Positions 1 through 8,110 are shown, numbered from the stretch's first letter. The stretch is DNA of 44,017 nt from Mycobacterium asiaticum DSM 44297 (GCF_000613245.1 NZ_HG964936.1:1769733-1813749); one strand, 5' to 3'. Notes: generated from the letters alone by a model not told the origin. Numbers and translations: made by a program.

Positions 1-148
1 CGGTGGGACCGGCGGATCTGCCGTGGGGCTCGGCAACGGCGGCAATGGCGGCAACGGCGGGACCGGCGCGACCAAGGGCAGCCCCGGCTCCGGCGGCAAC
101 GGTGGCCAGCTACTCGGCGCGGACGGGCTGCCCGGACTGGCGCCTTGA
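1..148 (+). CDS. PE_PGRS family protein, C-terminal end (partial)
   Basis: The frame beginning at base 2 encodes 48 residues of Gly/Asn-rich repeat (GGNGGNGGTG type), ending in GADGLPGLAP before a TGA. This is the usual form of a mycobacterial PGRS tail. The PE domain and the start lie outside the window. PE_PGRS proteins are exported by type VII secretion and are often surface-associated; the role of this one cannot be inferred. The gene is followed by about 280 bases without a convincing gene. Confidence 0.9.
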   Translation, partial: GGTGGSAVGLGNGGNGGNGGTGATKGSPGSGGNGGQLLGADGLPGLAP

Positions 149-427
149 GCCTAGGGAGTCGCCTCGCTGGGATCGCGAGCCGAACGACCACAAACTGAGC
201 GGTAATTTTGAAAATAGTTGTGCCACAATGCAGTTCGATTGCACAGCTGCGATCGTATGGCCTATGGACAGCCCGAGCATACTGCGCACCGTCACGCTGA
301 ACGACGTCTTCCTGCGGCCGGAGATTCCCCGCCGCACAACCGGTTTCGTCGGCTAGAAAGCTAGGAAACCGCCTGAGCTAGGATCGCTTGGTCCGCATGC
401 CGCAGAGCCGCAGAAGGGAAGACGACG

Positions 428-721
428 ATGTCGGTCACGGTGATTCTCGAGCTCCGATTCAAGCCCGAGGAGGTGGCTGCGGGGCGGGAGCTGATGGGGC
501 GCGCGCTGCAGGATACCCGGGCGTTCGACGGCAATCTGCGCACGGACGTGCTCATCGATGAGGACGACGACGCGCACTGGCTGATCTACGAACTGTGGGA
601 GTCGGTCGACGCCGACGAGGCCTACCGGCGCTTCCGGGCCGGCGAAGGAAAGCTAACCCAGCTTCCTCCGCTGCTGGCCGCCCCGCCGGTCAAGACCAGG
701 TACACCACCTCCGACGTCTAG
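428..721 (+). CDS. ABM/Dabb-like small alpha-beta barrel protein
   Basis: A 97-residue cytosolic protein. It begins with a beta strand (SVTVILELRF) followed by a helix with KPEEVAAGRELM, and has a central WLIYELWESVDADEAYRRF segment. This is typical of antibiotic biosynthesis monooxygenase-type ferredoxin-like folds, which act as small oxygenases or as dimeric ligand-binding proteins. The start has an AAGGGAAG ribosome site just upstream. No catalytic residue can be assigned, so the substrate is unknown. The gene stands alone, with its own promoter region in the 280 bases after the PE_PGRS stop. Confidence 0.65.
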   Translation: MSVTVILELRFKPEEVAAGRELMGRALQDTRAFDGNLRTDVLIDEDDDAHWLIYELWESVDADEAYRRFRAGEGKLTQLPPLLAAPPVKTRYTTSDV

Positions 722-747
722 CGCGAGCGCAACCAGCCACCTTGGCC

Positions 748-753
748 TAGCGT
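748..753 (+). promoter_or_regulatory. -10 box (TAGCGT) for the 762 gene
   Basis: TAGCGT lies 8 bases before the ATG at 762. This fits a leaderless or nearly leaderless mycobacterial promoter. No -35 element is evident. Confidence 0.4.
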
Positions 754-761
754 CAGTATTC

Positions 762-1052
762 ATGAGCTTTTCCGAAGGCATCGGCACACTGAAACTTGAA
801 TGTCCGCAGGCCCACCCGGTCGGCAGGATTCTGCGGGAGGCCGCACATCAATCGGTTCAATACGACCCCGGTGCCCAGGTTGGCCCCCGACGGTTCTGGC
901 CCGAGGAAGGCGAGCAGGCGCTGTTCACCATCCACTGCCGGTTTTGCGACAAGACGGTAGGAGAAGCCACCGCGACGCTGCGCGCGCAGTTCGCGGACTT
1001 GGTCGCACACACCACGGAGACGTACCGAACAACCACATTGTCTTACGTGTAA
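762..1052 (+). CDS. hypothetical protein with possible zinc-ribbon cysteines
   Basis: A 96-residue soluble protein that I do not recognise. It has one CPQAH motif near residue 14 and a CRFCDKTVG motif near residue 60, so Cys/His pairs that could bind a metal ion are present. It has no signal peptide or membrane segment. The start follows a TAGCGT -10 box by 8 bases. Codon use and GC match the neighbouring genes, so I regard it as a real gene of unknown role. The 269 bases after its stop are unusually AT-rich for this genome and carry the promoter of the secreted protein at 1322. Confidence 0.55.
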   Translation: MSFSEGIGTLKLECPQAHPVGRILREAAHQSVQYDPGAQVGPRRFWPEEGEQALFTIHCRFCDKTVGEATATLRAQFADLVAHTTETYRTTTLSYV

Positions 1053-1321
1053 GCCGTGGCACTCACATAAAAGACAAATCAACCACCTATAAAATGTCAT
1101 TTGCGGGCGGCCACACGCCGGTGGTTAAGCCAAGCGCAACAACGCTTTTCACTCAAGCATTAGTCAAGTTTGCCGTCGAAGGACGCTATTCAGCACTTGT
1201 CCAGTAAACGACTCCCGTATTCACCCATGCTGATATCGCGAGTTTTTATTGATTTCGTAAGGGCTATAAGGAAACGTCTACAAAAGCGCACTACCCACGT
1301 CCCTACTAGCACGGAGCTCTC

Positions 1322-2203
1322 ATGACGCTATCCCGCAGGCACCCGCTGGGCGTCCTCGCCGTGGTTGTGGCCAGCCTCGCCGCTGTCACATCTCTCGTCG
1401 TGTACGCACCGCCGGCTCAGGCCTTCTACGTCAAGTACCACGAGACGATCACGCGCAACGCACTACCCGCAGACCAGGTCAGCCAGCTGGCCGTCAACCA
1501 GATCTTGGTGGGCCCGCCGCCCGGTGGCGGGGCCATGGGCAGTGACGTCTTCGCCACCGACGAGTTCCGTCACCTCGACAACTCGATCAACCCGGTTGAC
1601 ATCTGCAACCGGGCCCGCCAGGCCTGGGACGTCTTCTCGCCCGTCGTGCTGAGCGGGTCGGTGCTCAACGGCAACGTCGAAGCCGACGGCCCCGGTGCCC
1701 GCGCCGCGTTCGGGGCGCTGTTGCACACCCAGCAGGACTTTTACGCGCACTCCAACTGGGTCGACGACAACATCGCCATCGGCCAGCTGGACCGCCTCGC
1801 CCCGCCGATCTTCCCGAACTGCAACCCTGCGGATTTCCCGGCTGACCTGCACACCGGCTACTACAGCATCGACTTCGCCCAGCAGTTCCCGCTTGAGGGC
1901 TGCCCGGCCGGCGGCCCGCCGCCCGGCTTCCAGGAATGCCACAGCACGCTGAACAAGGACGGCCCACACACCCCGCGCGGTGGCCAGCTCGTCCCAGGCA
2001 CCAACATGACCAAGTACGACCTGGCGGCTCAACTGGCGACCCGCGCCAGCACGGACCTGTACTTCATGGTTCGTGACTGGGTGGCTAACGCCAACGGGCA
2101 GGACGCCGCCGTTCAGCTGTTCCAGCAGGGTGGACCGATGCCGTCGCTGTCCAACCTCCCGCACCTGCCCAACGTCCCCAACATCCCGTACACCGGAAAC
2201 TGA
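1322..2203 (+). CDS. secreted Het-C / zinc-phospholipase-C-like protein
   Basis: A 293-residue exported protein. Residues 1-34 form a Sec signal peptide (RR near the N-terminus, hydrophobic core, cleavage after AQA). The mature part has the metal-site pattern of the Het-C / bacterial phospholipase C (alpha-toxin) fold: H40 in KYHETITRNAL, H84 and D86 in FRHLDN, and H135, D139 and H143 in LLHTQQDFYAHSNW. The last motif is the strongest signature. Members of this fold bind two or three zinc ions; several cleave phospholipids, while others have no known substrate. Several Cys residues in the mature half suggest disulphides. The tail is Pro/Asn-rich. It stands alone and converges with the gene ending at 2213. 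The fold call is firm; enzymatic activity is inferred. Confidence 0.7.
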   Translation: MTLSRRHPLGVLAVVVASLAAVTSLVVYAPPAQAFYVKYHETITRNALPADQVSQLAVNQILVGPPPGGGAMGSDVFATDEFRHLDNSINPVDICNRARQAWDVFSPVVLSGSVLNGNVEADGPGARAAFGALLHTQQDFYAHSNWVDDNIAIGQLDRLAPPIFPNCNPADFPADLHTGYYSIDFAQQFPLEGCPAGGPPPGFQECHSTLNKDGPHTPRGGQLVPGTNMTKYDLAAQLATRASTDLYFMVRDWVANANGQDAAVQLFQQGGPMPSLSNLPHLPNVPNIPYTGN

Positions 2204-2212
2204 TCACCGTCG

Positions 2213-3013
2213 TCAGCGGGTGCTCGGGTCGATCCAGTCGATCCACTCGCCGTGGGCGGCAAGCCCGAGCACACCGCTGATTCCGGCCCGGTCGAACGCG
2301 GCGACAAACTCCTCGGCCCCCTCGCTGAAGTGAGCCCAACCGTCCACATGGGCCGGTATCACCAGCGTGGCGCCGAGTAATTCGGCCGCCGCGGCGGCAC
2401 GCGCCGAGGTGAGCGTCAGCGGACGCCCGCGTTCCTTGGCCGCCACGCTCGCAGCGCCGGCGAACAGGACCGCGATGTCGACGCGGCCGACCCGGTCGGA
2501 GATTTCCTTGACCGTGCCGATCGAGGCGTTGTCGCCGCTGAGGTAGATGGTGGGCAATCCCGGGCCCGACAACACAAAGCCGGTCACCTCGCAGTTGACA
2601 TGGCCGCTGGCGTCTCGTTGCCCGTCGGCCGGGCCGTGTACGGCCGGAACCGCTTGTGCGACAAGACCCCCGGGCAAGTTGTAAGACTCCCACGGCGCCA
2701 CTGCGACCGCCGGCGGGCCGAGCCGAGAGGCGCCGCCTGGGTGGGTGAGCACCAGGGGAGCGGCCAGCGCCCAGCGCCGGCCTTCGTTGTCGAGGTTGTC
2801 CGGATGCTGGTCGTGGCTGATCAACACCGCATCCACCGGCCCGAGCGCATCGGCGGTCACCGCCGGGCCAACGGTCTTGGTCAGATAGGCGTGCACCCCG
2901 GGCGGATCGAAGGTCGGATCCATGACGATCCGGCGTCCGGCGATATCCACGACCGTTGTCGGACCACCCAGAACGCTGACGGCACACTCGCGCCGCCGTG
3001 CATCGACTCCCAT
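2213..3013 (-). CDS. metallo-beta-lactamase-fold hydrolase (UlaG/RomA-like)
   Basis: A 266-residue cytosolic protein with the layout of UlaG/RomA-like metal hydrolases. A strand with VVDIAGRRIVMDP is followed by a metal motif LISHDQHPDNLD (H67, H70, D72), then H126, D161 in YLSGDNAS and H222 in IPAHVDGW. The usual HxHxDH signature is here HxxHxDN: one residue is added and the last His is Asn. The substrate is unknown. The start lies 5 bases after the stop of the alpha/beta hydrolase gene upstream, so the two are probably one transcript. Confidence 0.7.
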   Translation of the reverse strand: MGVDARRRECAVSVLGGPTTVVDIAGRRIVMDPTFDPPGVHAYLTKTVGPAVTADALGPVDAVLISHDQHPDNLDNEGRRWALAAPLVLTHPGGASRLGPPAVAVAPWESYNLPGGLVAQAVPAVHGPADGQRDASGHVNCEVTGFVLSGPGLPTIYLSGDNASIGTVKEISDRVGRVDIAVLFAGAASVAAKERGRPLTLTSARAAAAAELLGATLVIPAHVDGWAHFSEGAEEFVAAFDRAGISGVLGLAAHGEWIDWIDPSTR

Positions 3014-3018
3014 AAGTC

Positions 3019-3813
3019 CTACAGTCCCCGATCGCTCAGCCAGTTGTGGATTCGCTCGGCCACCTGAGGCCAGCCCGGTTCCAGCATCAGCATGTGCCCC
3101 ATGCCCGGGAAGATCTCCGCCTCGGTTCGATACCTCCGCGCCGTTGCGCGTACCTCGGCGTTGCTGATCAGCCCGTCATGCTCGCCGCCCAGCACCAACA
3201 TCGGCGTGCTCACCCGGCGCGGTCGCGGCAGCCGGACTGCCTGGTCGAAGAAGACGGCACGCAGGCTGTCGGGCTCGACCCGCCGCGCTCCTTCCTCGAC
3301 GAGGGTCTCGGGAGTCGTTGGGCTGAAAAGGAATTGCCGCGCCAGCCGCGGCGTGTTGAAGATGCCGTGCGCCTGTCCGATGCCGTTGGCTCGCACCGAG
3401 ATCCACGGCTCCTTGCGCCAGACCCGCACGGCCGACGGGAAAATGCCGCGGGTCGGCGTCGACGCGAGGAGCACCGCGGCCGGCGCGCCGCGCTTCTCCA
3501 GATACTTCTGCGTGACGAAGCCGCCGGTGGAATGACCGATGAGCACCGGCCGTCCGCCCAATTGGTCGGCCGCCCAACGCACGTCATGAAGATAGTCGGC
3601 GATGGAGCACTTGCTGACCGGCCGCGGCGAGCTGCTGGCGCCATGGCCTCGCCAGCTCACGGCGACCGCCCGATACCCGCGTCCGGCGAAGAAATCGAGG
3701 AAGTGTTCGTCCCAGCACCACGCCGACAAACAACCGCCGTGCACGAACAGCAGCGGCGCCGGGTGCGTTGGTGAAACGGTGCCCTTCTCGATCAGTTCCA
3801 GCACAGCCAACAT
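3019..3813 (-). CDS. alpha/beta hydrolase
   Basis: A 264-residue protein of the alpha/beta hydrolase fold. It has an oxyanion motif LLFVHGGCLSAWCW, nucleophile S95 in GHSTGG, acid D213 in GGEHDGLI and base H240 in GMGHMLMLEP. No signal peptide is present. I chose the ATG at 3813 because GAGGAAG lies 8 bases before it; an in-frame start 33 bases further upstream has no such site. The gene is the first of a two-gene operon with the metallo-hydrolase. The substrate is not predictable; esterase, lipase and C-C hydrolase activities all occur in this family. Confidence 0.8.
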   Translation of the reverse strand: MLAVLELIEKGTVSPTHPAPLLFVHGGCLSAWCWDEHFLDFFAGRGYRAVAVSWRGHGASSSPRPVSKCSIADYLHDVRWAADQLGGRPVLIGHSTGGFVTQKYLEKRGAPAAVLLASTPTRGIFPSAVRVWRKEPWISVRANGIGQAHGIFNTPRLARQFLFSPTTPETLVEEGARRVEPDSLRAVFFDQAVRLPRPRRVSTPMLVLGGEHDGLISNAEVRATARRYRTEAEIFPGMGHMLMLEPGWPQVAERIHNWLSDRGL

Positions 3814-3853
3814 GGTGCCAGCTTCCTCACAGCGCCGTCTCTGCAACGCCGAC

Positions 3854-3859
3854 TAGGGT
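3854..3859 (+). promoter_or_regulatory. -10 box (TAGGGT) of a leaderless transcript
   Basis: TAGGGT is separated by exactly 6 bases from the GTG at 3866, which has no ribosome site. This is the standard spacing for mycobacterial leaderless mRNA. Confidence 0.55.
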
Positions 3860-3865
3860 GCACCA

Positions 3866-4647
3866 GTGTCCATTTCCCACATGTTGTTGATCGGGTTGGC
3901 GGGTTTGGGTGCCGGCGCGATCAACGCGCTTGTCGGATCCGGCACCCTGATCACCTTCCCGACGCTGGTTGCGCTGGGCTATCCACCGGTCACCTCGACC
4001 ATGTCCAACGCGGTCGGCCTGGTCGCCGGCGGTGTGTCGGGCACCTGGGGGTATCGCCGGGAACTAAGTGGCCAGTGGGACCGGTTGCGCTGGCAGATCC
4101 CGGCGTCGCTGGCCGGCGGCGTGCTGGGCGCCTACCTGCTGCTGCACCTGCCCGAAAAGGTGTTCATCAGGATCGTGCCGGTGCTACTGGTCCTGGCCCT
4201 GATCCTGGTGTTGATCGGGCCGTGGATCCAGTCCTGGGCGCGTCGGCGTGCCGAAGGTGCCGGGCGCTCCGCCGAGCACCTCACCCGACCCGGATGGCAT
4301 TGCTGGTACTGGGCACCTTTGCCGTCGGCATCTACGGCGGTTATTTCACCGCCGCGCAAGGCATCCTGCTGGTCGGTGTGATGGGTGCCCTGCTGCCCGA
4401 ATCGGTGCAGCGGATGAACGCCGCCAAGAATTTACTCACCCTGATTGTGAATATCGTTGCCGCGGTGGGCTATACGTTGGTGGCTTGGGACCGGATCAGC
4501 TGGCCGGTGGCCGGGTTGATCGCGGTGGGCTCGCTGATCGGCGGATTGCTGGGTGCGCGCTACGGTCGGCGGTTGTCGCCGGGTGCGCTACGGGCCACCA
4601 TCGTGGTGGTCGGGTTGATCGGCTTGTACCGGCTGCTCGCCGTGTAA
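3866..4647 (+). pseudogene. TauE/SafE (TSUP) family permease, frame-disrupted
   Basis: Two reading frames together encode one permease of the sulfite exporter TauE/SafE family. The first frame (from GTG 3866) gives the N-terminal half with GAGAINALVGSGTLITFP. The second frame, from about 4294, gives MALLVLGTFAVGIYGG, then YFTAAQGILLVGVMG and the remaining membrane helices to the stop at 4647. The two halves carry the internal repeat typical of the family. Adding one base around 4289-4294 (CCCGGATGG) would restore a single 260-residue protein, which is the normal length. As written, translation ends at 4381 after about 140 native residues. The family exports or imports small sulfur-containing or other anions. 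It is either a recent pseudogene or a sequencing indel. Confidence 0.8.
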
Positions 4648-4664
4648 GAGTGCCGCCGGCGGCT

Positions 4665-4670
4665 TAGTAT
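4665..4670 (+). promoter_or_regulatory. -10 box (TAGTAT) of a leaderless transcript
   Basis: TAGTAT is 6 bases before the ATG at 4677 and no ribosome site is present, so transcription probably starts at the A of the start codon. Confidence 0.55.
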
Positions 4671-4676
4671 TCGGCA

Positions 4677-5615
4677 ATGCCGGTCACTCCCGATGACGCG
4701 ATAGCAGTGATCCGCGGCGCCGGGGGCGCCTGCCCCGGCCACCGAGCGTTGCACGCCAAGGGCACGCTGTATCGCGGCACGTTCACCGCCACACCGGAGG
4801 CCGCGAAGCTCTCCCGCGCAACGCATCTCGACGGTTCGCCGGTGCCGGCGCTGGTGCGGTTCTCCAACGGATCGGGCAACCCGACGCAGCCCGACGGCGC
4901 CGCGGGGGTACGCGGCCTCGCGGTGAAATTCACCCTTCCCGACGGCAAGACGACCGACGTGTCGACGCAGACCGCTCGGCTGTTCGCCTCCAGCACCCCC
5001 GACGGGTTCGTCGAGCTGCTCCGGGCGCTGCGACCCGGTCCAACCATGCCGGCCCGCCTCGCCCGCCTGTTCACCAAGCGTCCGGCACTGCTGCGAGCGC
5101 TGCCGATACTCGCGGCCGCCGGCAAGACCCCGGCGAGCTACGCCACGATCGAGTACCACGGTCTGCACGCCTTCCGCTGGACCGGCTCCGACGGCAGCAG
5201 CCGATTCGTCCGCTACCACCTGATCCCGGTCGCCGGCGTCCAGCATCTGTCGCTGCTCGCCGCCCGCAAGAAACAACCGGACTTCCTGACCGACGAACTC
5301 AAAGCCCGACTGGCCGCCGAACCCGTCCGGTTCGATTACCGTGTCCAGATCGCCGGACCCAACGACTCGACCGTCGACCCCTCCGCGCCGTGGCAGAACC
5401 CCGACACCGTCAGCGTCGGCACCATCGAGATCACCGGATTGGACACCGAGCGGGAACACGACGGCGACATCGTCGTGTTCGACCCGCTACGTGTGACCGA
5501 CGGCATCGAGCCTTCCGAGGACCCGGTGTTGCGATTCCGCAGCCTGACCTATTCCGAGTCGGTGAAGCTGCGCACCGGTGTCGCCCGCGGCGCCGAAGCG
5601 CCCAGCATCAGCTGA
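4677..5615 (+). CDS. catalase-related (small heme) peroxidase
   Basis: A 312-residue protein, much shorter than true catalases (480 or more) and the size of the small catalase-related peroxidases. It has the distal heme His H26 in HAKGTLYRGTF, N64 in RFSNGSG, the VRGLAVKF strand, and near the C-terminus Y292 in LTYSESVKLR as proximal heme ligand. Such proteins use hydrogen or organic peroxides with a reductant and usually have weak catalase activity. No signal peptide is seen, so it should be cytosolic. The 3' end overlaps the convergent YbdK-type gene by 8 bases. Confidence 0.85.
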   Translation: MPVTPDDAIAVIRGAGGACPGHRALHAKGTLYRGTFTATPEAAKLSRATHLDGSPVPALVRFSNGSGNPTQPDGAAGVRGLAVKFTLPDGKTTDVSTQTARLFASSTPDGFVELLRALRPGPTMPARLARLFTKRPALLRALPILAAAGKTPASYATIEYHGLHAFRWTGSDGSSRFVRYHLIPVAGVQHLSLLAARKKQPDFLTDELKARLAAEPVRFDYRVQIAGPNDSTVDPSAPWQNPDTVSVGTIEITGLDTEREHDGDIVVFDPLRVTDGIEPSEDPVLRFRSLTYSESVKLRTGVARGAEAPSIS

Positions 5616-6714
5616 GCGTCGCCTCGGCGGCAGCGGCGATCACATCCATCGCGTCGCCGCGTTCCCGGAATGCCCGCAGTTGCCGCATCGCGCCGTTGCC
5701 CAGCGTGGTGACACGCTCGAGTTCGTCGACGACATGGCGGTACTCGCCGAGCGCGTCCAGGGCCGGGCGGACCCGATGCACCAGCGCGCTCAACTGCTCG
5801 CGGGCGGGCACCGCGCCGCGACCGTGCACCAGGTCCAGCGTGTCGCCGGCCAAGCCGTCGTGCGCGGCTTTCCAGTACGCGGCCCGCAGCGCCGCCGGGG
5901 GTAGCCGGTCGGCACCCTCGGGACGTTCGTCGACCGCTGTCATCACCGCGGCCCGGATCAGGGTGGCCAGCAGCACGGTGTCGGCGACCGTGGCCGGCAC
6001 GTCGGCGACCCGCACCTCGACCGTCGGGAAATCGGCCGAGGGGCGCACGTCCCAATAGACCATCCCGGTGTCCAGGATCACCCCGGTGTCGACCAGCATG
6101 CGCACCGTGCGGTCGTACTCATCGGCGGAGGCGAAGTACGGTGGCGCACCCGCCACCGGCCAGCGCCGCCACAGCACACTGCGCCAGCTGGCGTAACCCG
6201 ATTCGGAGTTGCGGTAGATCGCGGAATTCGCCGACAGCGCCAACAGTGTCGGCAACCACGGTCGCAGCCAGTTGCTGGCATGGATCGCCGCGGAGCGGTC
6301 AGGCACCTGCACGTGCACATGGCAGCCGCAGATGCCCTGCTCGTGCGCCACCATGCCGAACTGCTCGCCGATTTTGCGGTAGCGGGGAGTGTCGGTGACC
6401 GGAAACTCAGTTGGCGTGACCGGCGGCAGGGCCAGCGCCAACAGCCGAACACCGACCGCTTCAGCTGCCTGGGCCGCGGTCCGCCGCAGCTTTGTGAGCT
6501 CCTCGCCAAGTTGGCCGCTGGATGACACGACGCTGGACGTTGTCTCGACCTGACAACTGCTCAGTTCGACCTGCAGGTCCACCCCGCGCCGTTCGGCCTC
6601 GGCCGCGACCGCGTCGTTTTGCGGCGCCGGCTCGCCGGAGCCGGGGTCGACGAGCAGAAATTCCTCTTCCACTCCGAAAGTCGGGACACCGTCCTTGGAG
6701 CACTCCGTGCCCAT
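5608..6714 (-). CDS. YbdK-type carboxylate-amine ligase (glutamate-cysteine ligase type 2 family)
   Basis: A 368-residue cytosolic enzyme of the GCS2 family. It has an N-terminal FGVEEEFLLVDP (metal and glutamate site), QVELSSCQVETTS in the middle, CGCHVHVQVPD (CHVHV is a family signature) and VEVRVADVPATVAD. The family forms amide bonds between a gamma-carboxylate and an amine. E. coli YbdK has weak gamma-glutamylcysteine ligase activity. Mycobacteria make mycothiol rather than glutathione, so the true product here is unknown. Related to M. tuberculosis Rv0433. The ATG at 6714 is 6 bases after a TAGTTT -10 box. Confidence 0.85.
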   Translation of the reverse strand: MGTECSKDGVPTFGVEEEFLLVDPGSGEPAPQNDAVAAEAERRGVDLQVELSSCQVETTSSVVSSSGQLGEELTKLRRTAAQAAEAVGVRLLALALPPVTPTEFPVTDTPRYRKIGEQFGMVAHEQGICGCHVHVQVPDRSAAIHASNWLRPWLPTLLALSANSAIYRNSESGYASWRSVLWRRWPVAGAPPYFASADEYDRTVRMLVDTGVILDTGMVYWDVRPSADFPTVEVRVADVPATVADTVLLATLIRAAVMTAVDERPEGADRLPPAALRAAYWKAAHDGLAGDTLDLVHGRGAVPAREQLSALVHRVRPALDALGEYRHVVDELERVTTLGNGAMRQLRAFRERGDAMDVIAAAAEATLS

Positions 6715-6720
6715 ATCCGC

Positions 6721-6726
6721 AAACTA
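6721..6726 (-). promoter_or_regulatory. -10 box (TAGTTT) of a leaderless transcript
   Basis: On the - strand, TAGTTT is followed by 6 bases and the ATG at 6714. There is no ribosome site between them. Confidence 0.5.
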
Positions 6727-6892
6727 CCCCCGCGAGGGCAACGAAAACCTAGCGTCGAATCACCCGCTTGACCTGCGCAACTGATACCAAGCGAACCCTT
6801 TTGTGGCGCCATGTCAGCCATTTCCCTGTGCGAATGCGCCCAGTTCGGGACAATGGTCTCGATGCACGTCGGGTGTGAAGGAGCGATCAGCA

Positions 6893-7657
6893 GTGTCGAG
6901 TGTTGGGTTGCAAGAGCACGACCACGTTCTTGATTCCATCGAGGGCCTGGTAGCCCAAGATGGCATCGAAGCCGTCACGATCCGTGCGTTGACCAAAGCC
7001 ACCGGGGTCTCCAACGGCGCCATCTACCGCACGTTCGAGTCGCGTGGGGGGCTGCTCGGCCGGGTGTGGATTCGCGCGGAACGCCGTTTCCTGGACCATC
7101 TGACCAGCTTGATCGAGGAAGCCAAGGCGCGTCCGGGCAGCGAGCCGCTGGACGCCGTCTACGCGGCGGCCGAGACGTCGCTGCTGTATCCGGAGATGTA
7201 TCCGGAGTCGTCGGCGTGCCTGATGACCGTGCGCCGCGACGACGTGGTCAGCCAGCCGATGCCGCGCGACATCGCCGACCAGCTACGCGCGCTGGAAGGC
7301 GAACTCACCGGGGTGATGGCACAGCTGGCCGAGGGATTGTGGCGCCGCAGCGACGCCGCCGCCGTCAACCTGATCGCCACCTGCATCATCGATCTGCCCA
7401 AGTGGATCGCACTGCGCGGGCAAGGGTACAGCCCGGCCACGCTGCGAAACTATCTACGCGCCGCGGTGCGCTCCGTGCTCGAGGTGGGCCCACCACCGCT
7501 GGGTGCAAGCCCAGCGACGACCGCTAACGGTCCGCTGGAATACCGTTGGGCTCACCTGGTGGGAGTCACGGCCAGCGCGTGGTCCACGGTCGGGTATATC
7601 GGCAGCAGGACCCTCAATCCGCAGGCTTCCACGATTCGCTCCACGATCGGCGCCTGA
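6893..7657 (+). CDS. TetR family regulator
   Basis: A TetR repressor with the DNA-binding helices in residues 10-55: GIEAVTIRALTKATGVSNGAIYRTFESRGGLL, of which the recognition helix is GVSNGAIYRTF. A long ligand domain follows. I chose GTG 6893 because GAAGGAG lies 9 bases upstream. The last 40 or so residues overlap the STAS gene on the other strand by 106 bases and look unlike a TetR tail. Adding one base near 7490-7500 would instead end the protein at a TAA at 7525-7527, just short of the STAS stop. The ligand is unknown. Confidence 0.75.
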   Translation: MSSVGLQEHDHVLDSIEGLVAQDGIEAVTIRALTKATGVSNGAIYRTFESRGGLLGRVWIRAERRFLDHLTSLIEEAKARPGSEPLDAVYAAAETSLLYPEMYPESSACLMTVRRDDVVSQPMPRDIADQLRALEGELTGVMAQLAEGLWRRSDAAAVNLIATCIIDLPKWIALRGQGYSPATLRNYLRAAVRSVLEVGPPPLGASPATTANGPLEYRWAHLVGVTASAWSTVGYIGSRTLNPQASTIRSTIGA

Positions 7658-7989
7658 GTCACCAGCCGGAGGTCGACGCCGCGTTCCTGGCACTGTTCGG
7701 CCGTGTCGGCCAGCACCGTAAACGCGCAGCAACCCATGAAGTCGACATCGGACACGTCGATGACGAACGGGCCCGCCGGGGTGGCGGTAGCCGCCGCCTC
7801 CGTCACCAGCCGGTGCCAGGTGTGCTCGTTGCACGCGTCGATCTCCCCACCGGCATGAATGATCACCGCCTCACCGCGGCGGTCGGTGATGGCCCGCAGC
7901 GTGCTGCACGGGTCCCCGAGTTCGTAAACCAGTCGTGTGCTGAGGGTGAGGTGCTTGGCGGAAAAAGACTCTGCAATGACCAGGCTCAT
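7552..7989 (-). CDS. STAS-domain protein (anti-sigma-factor antagonist-like; Rv2638 counterpart)
   Basis: A 145-residue single STAS domain: strand AVIIHAGGEIDACNEHTW, then FVIDVSDVDFMGCCAF, then GVDLRLVTQAPIVERIVEACGL. The SpoIIAA family normally has a phosphorylated Ser in the motif MDSSG. Here the motif is MGCCA, so the phospho-site is Cys88, preceded by Cys87. I prefer the ATG at 7989, with AGGAGT 6 bases upstream, over the in-frame start at 8010. Position beside dedA matches Rv2638/Rv2637 of M. tuberculosis. A role in sigma-factor regulation is inferred from the fold; without the Ser, control may be by redox or be constitutive. Confidence 0.8.
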   Translation of the reverse strand: MSLVIAESFSAKHLTLSTRLVYELGDPCSTLRAITDRRGEAVIIHAGGEIDACNEHTWHRLVTEAAATATPAGPFVIDVSDVDFMGCCAFTVLADTAEQCQERGVDLRLVTQAPIVERIVEACGLRVLLPIYPTVDHALAVTPTR

Positions 7990-8060
7990 TTGTGCACTCC
8001 TAATCGACAAGCGCAGAACGCGCCGCGAAGGATGCCCATCCTTCTGATCTGAAGACAGAC

Positions 8061-8110
8061 AGACTCGCCTTGTAAGTCTCAGTTCTATAACAAGACAGGG
8101 CGGTCTGTCT
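8061..8110. promoter_or_regulatory. TetR-type operator with two dyads
   Basis: The intergenic region between the STAS gene (-) and the TetR gene (+) has a perfect dyad AGACAG (8093-8098), 6 bases, CTGTCT (8105-8110). A second dyad is AGACT (8061-8065), 9 bases, AGTCT (8075-8079), preceded by two more AGAC units from 8053. The CTGTCT/AGACAG half-sites resemble known TetR-family operators. The TetR product of the gene at 8145 is the natural candidate to bind and repress both directions. Confidence 0.6.
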
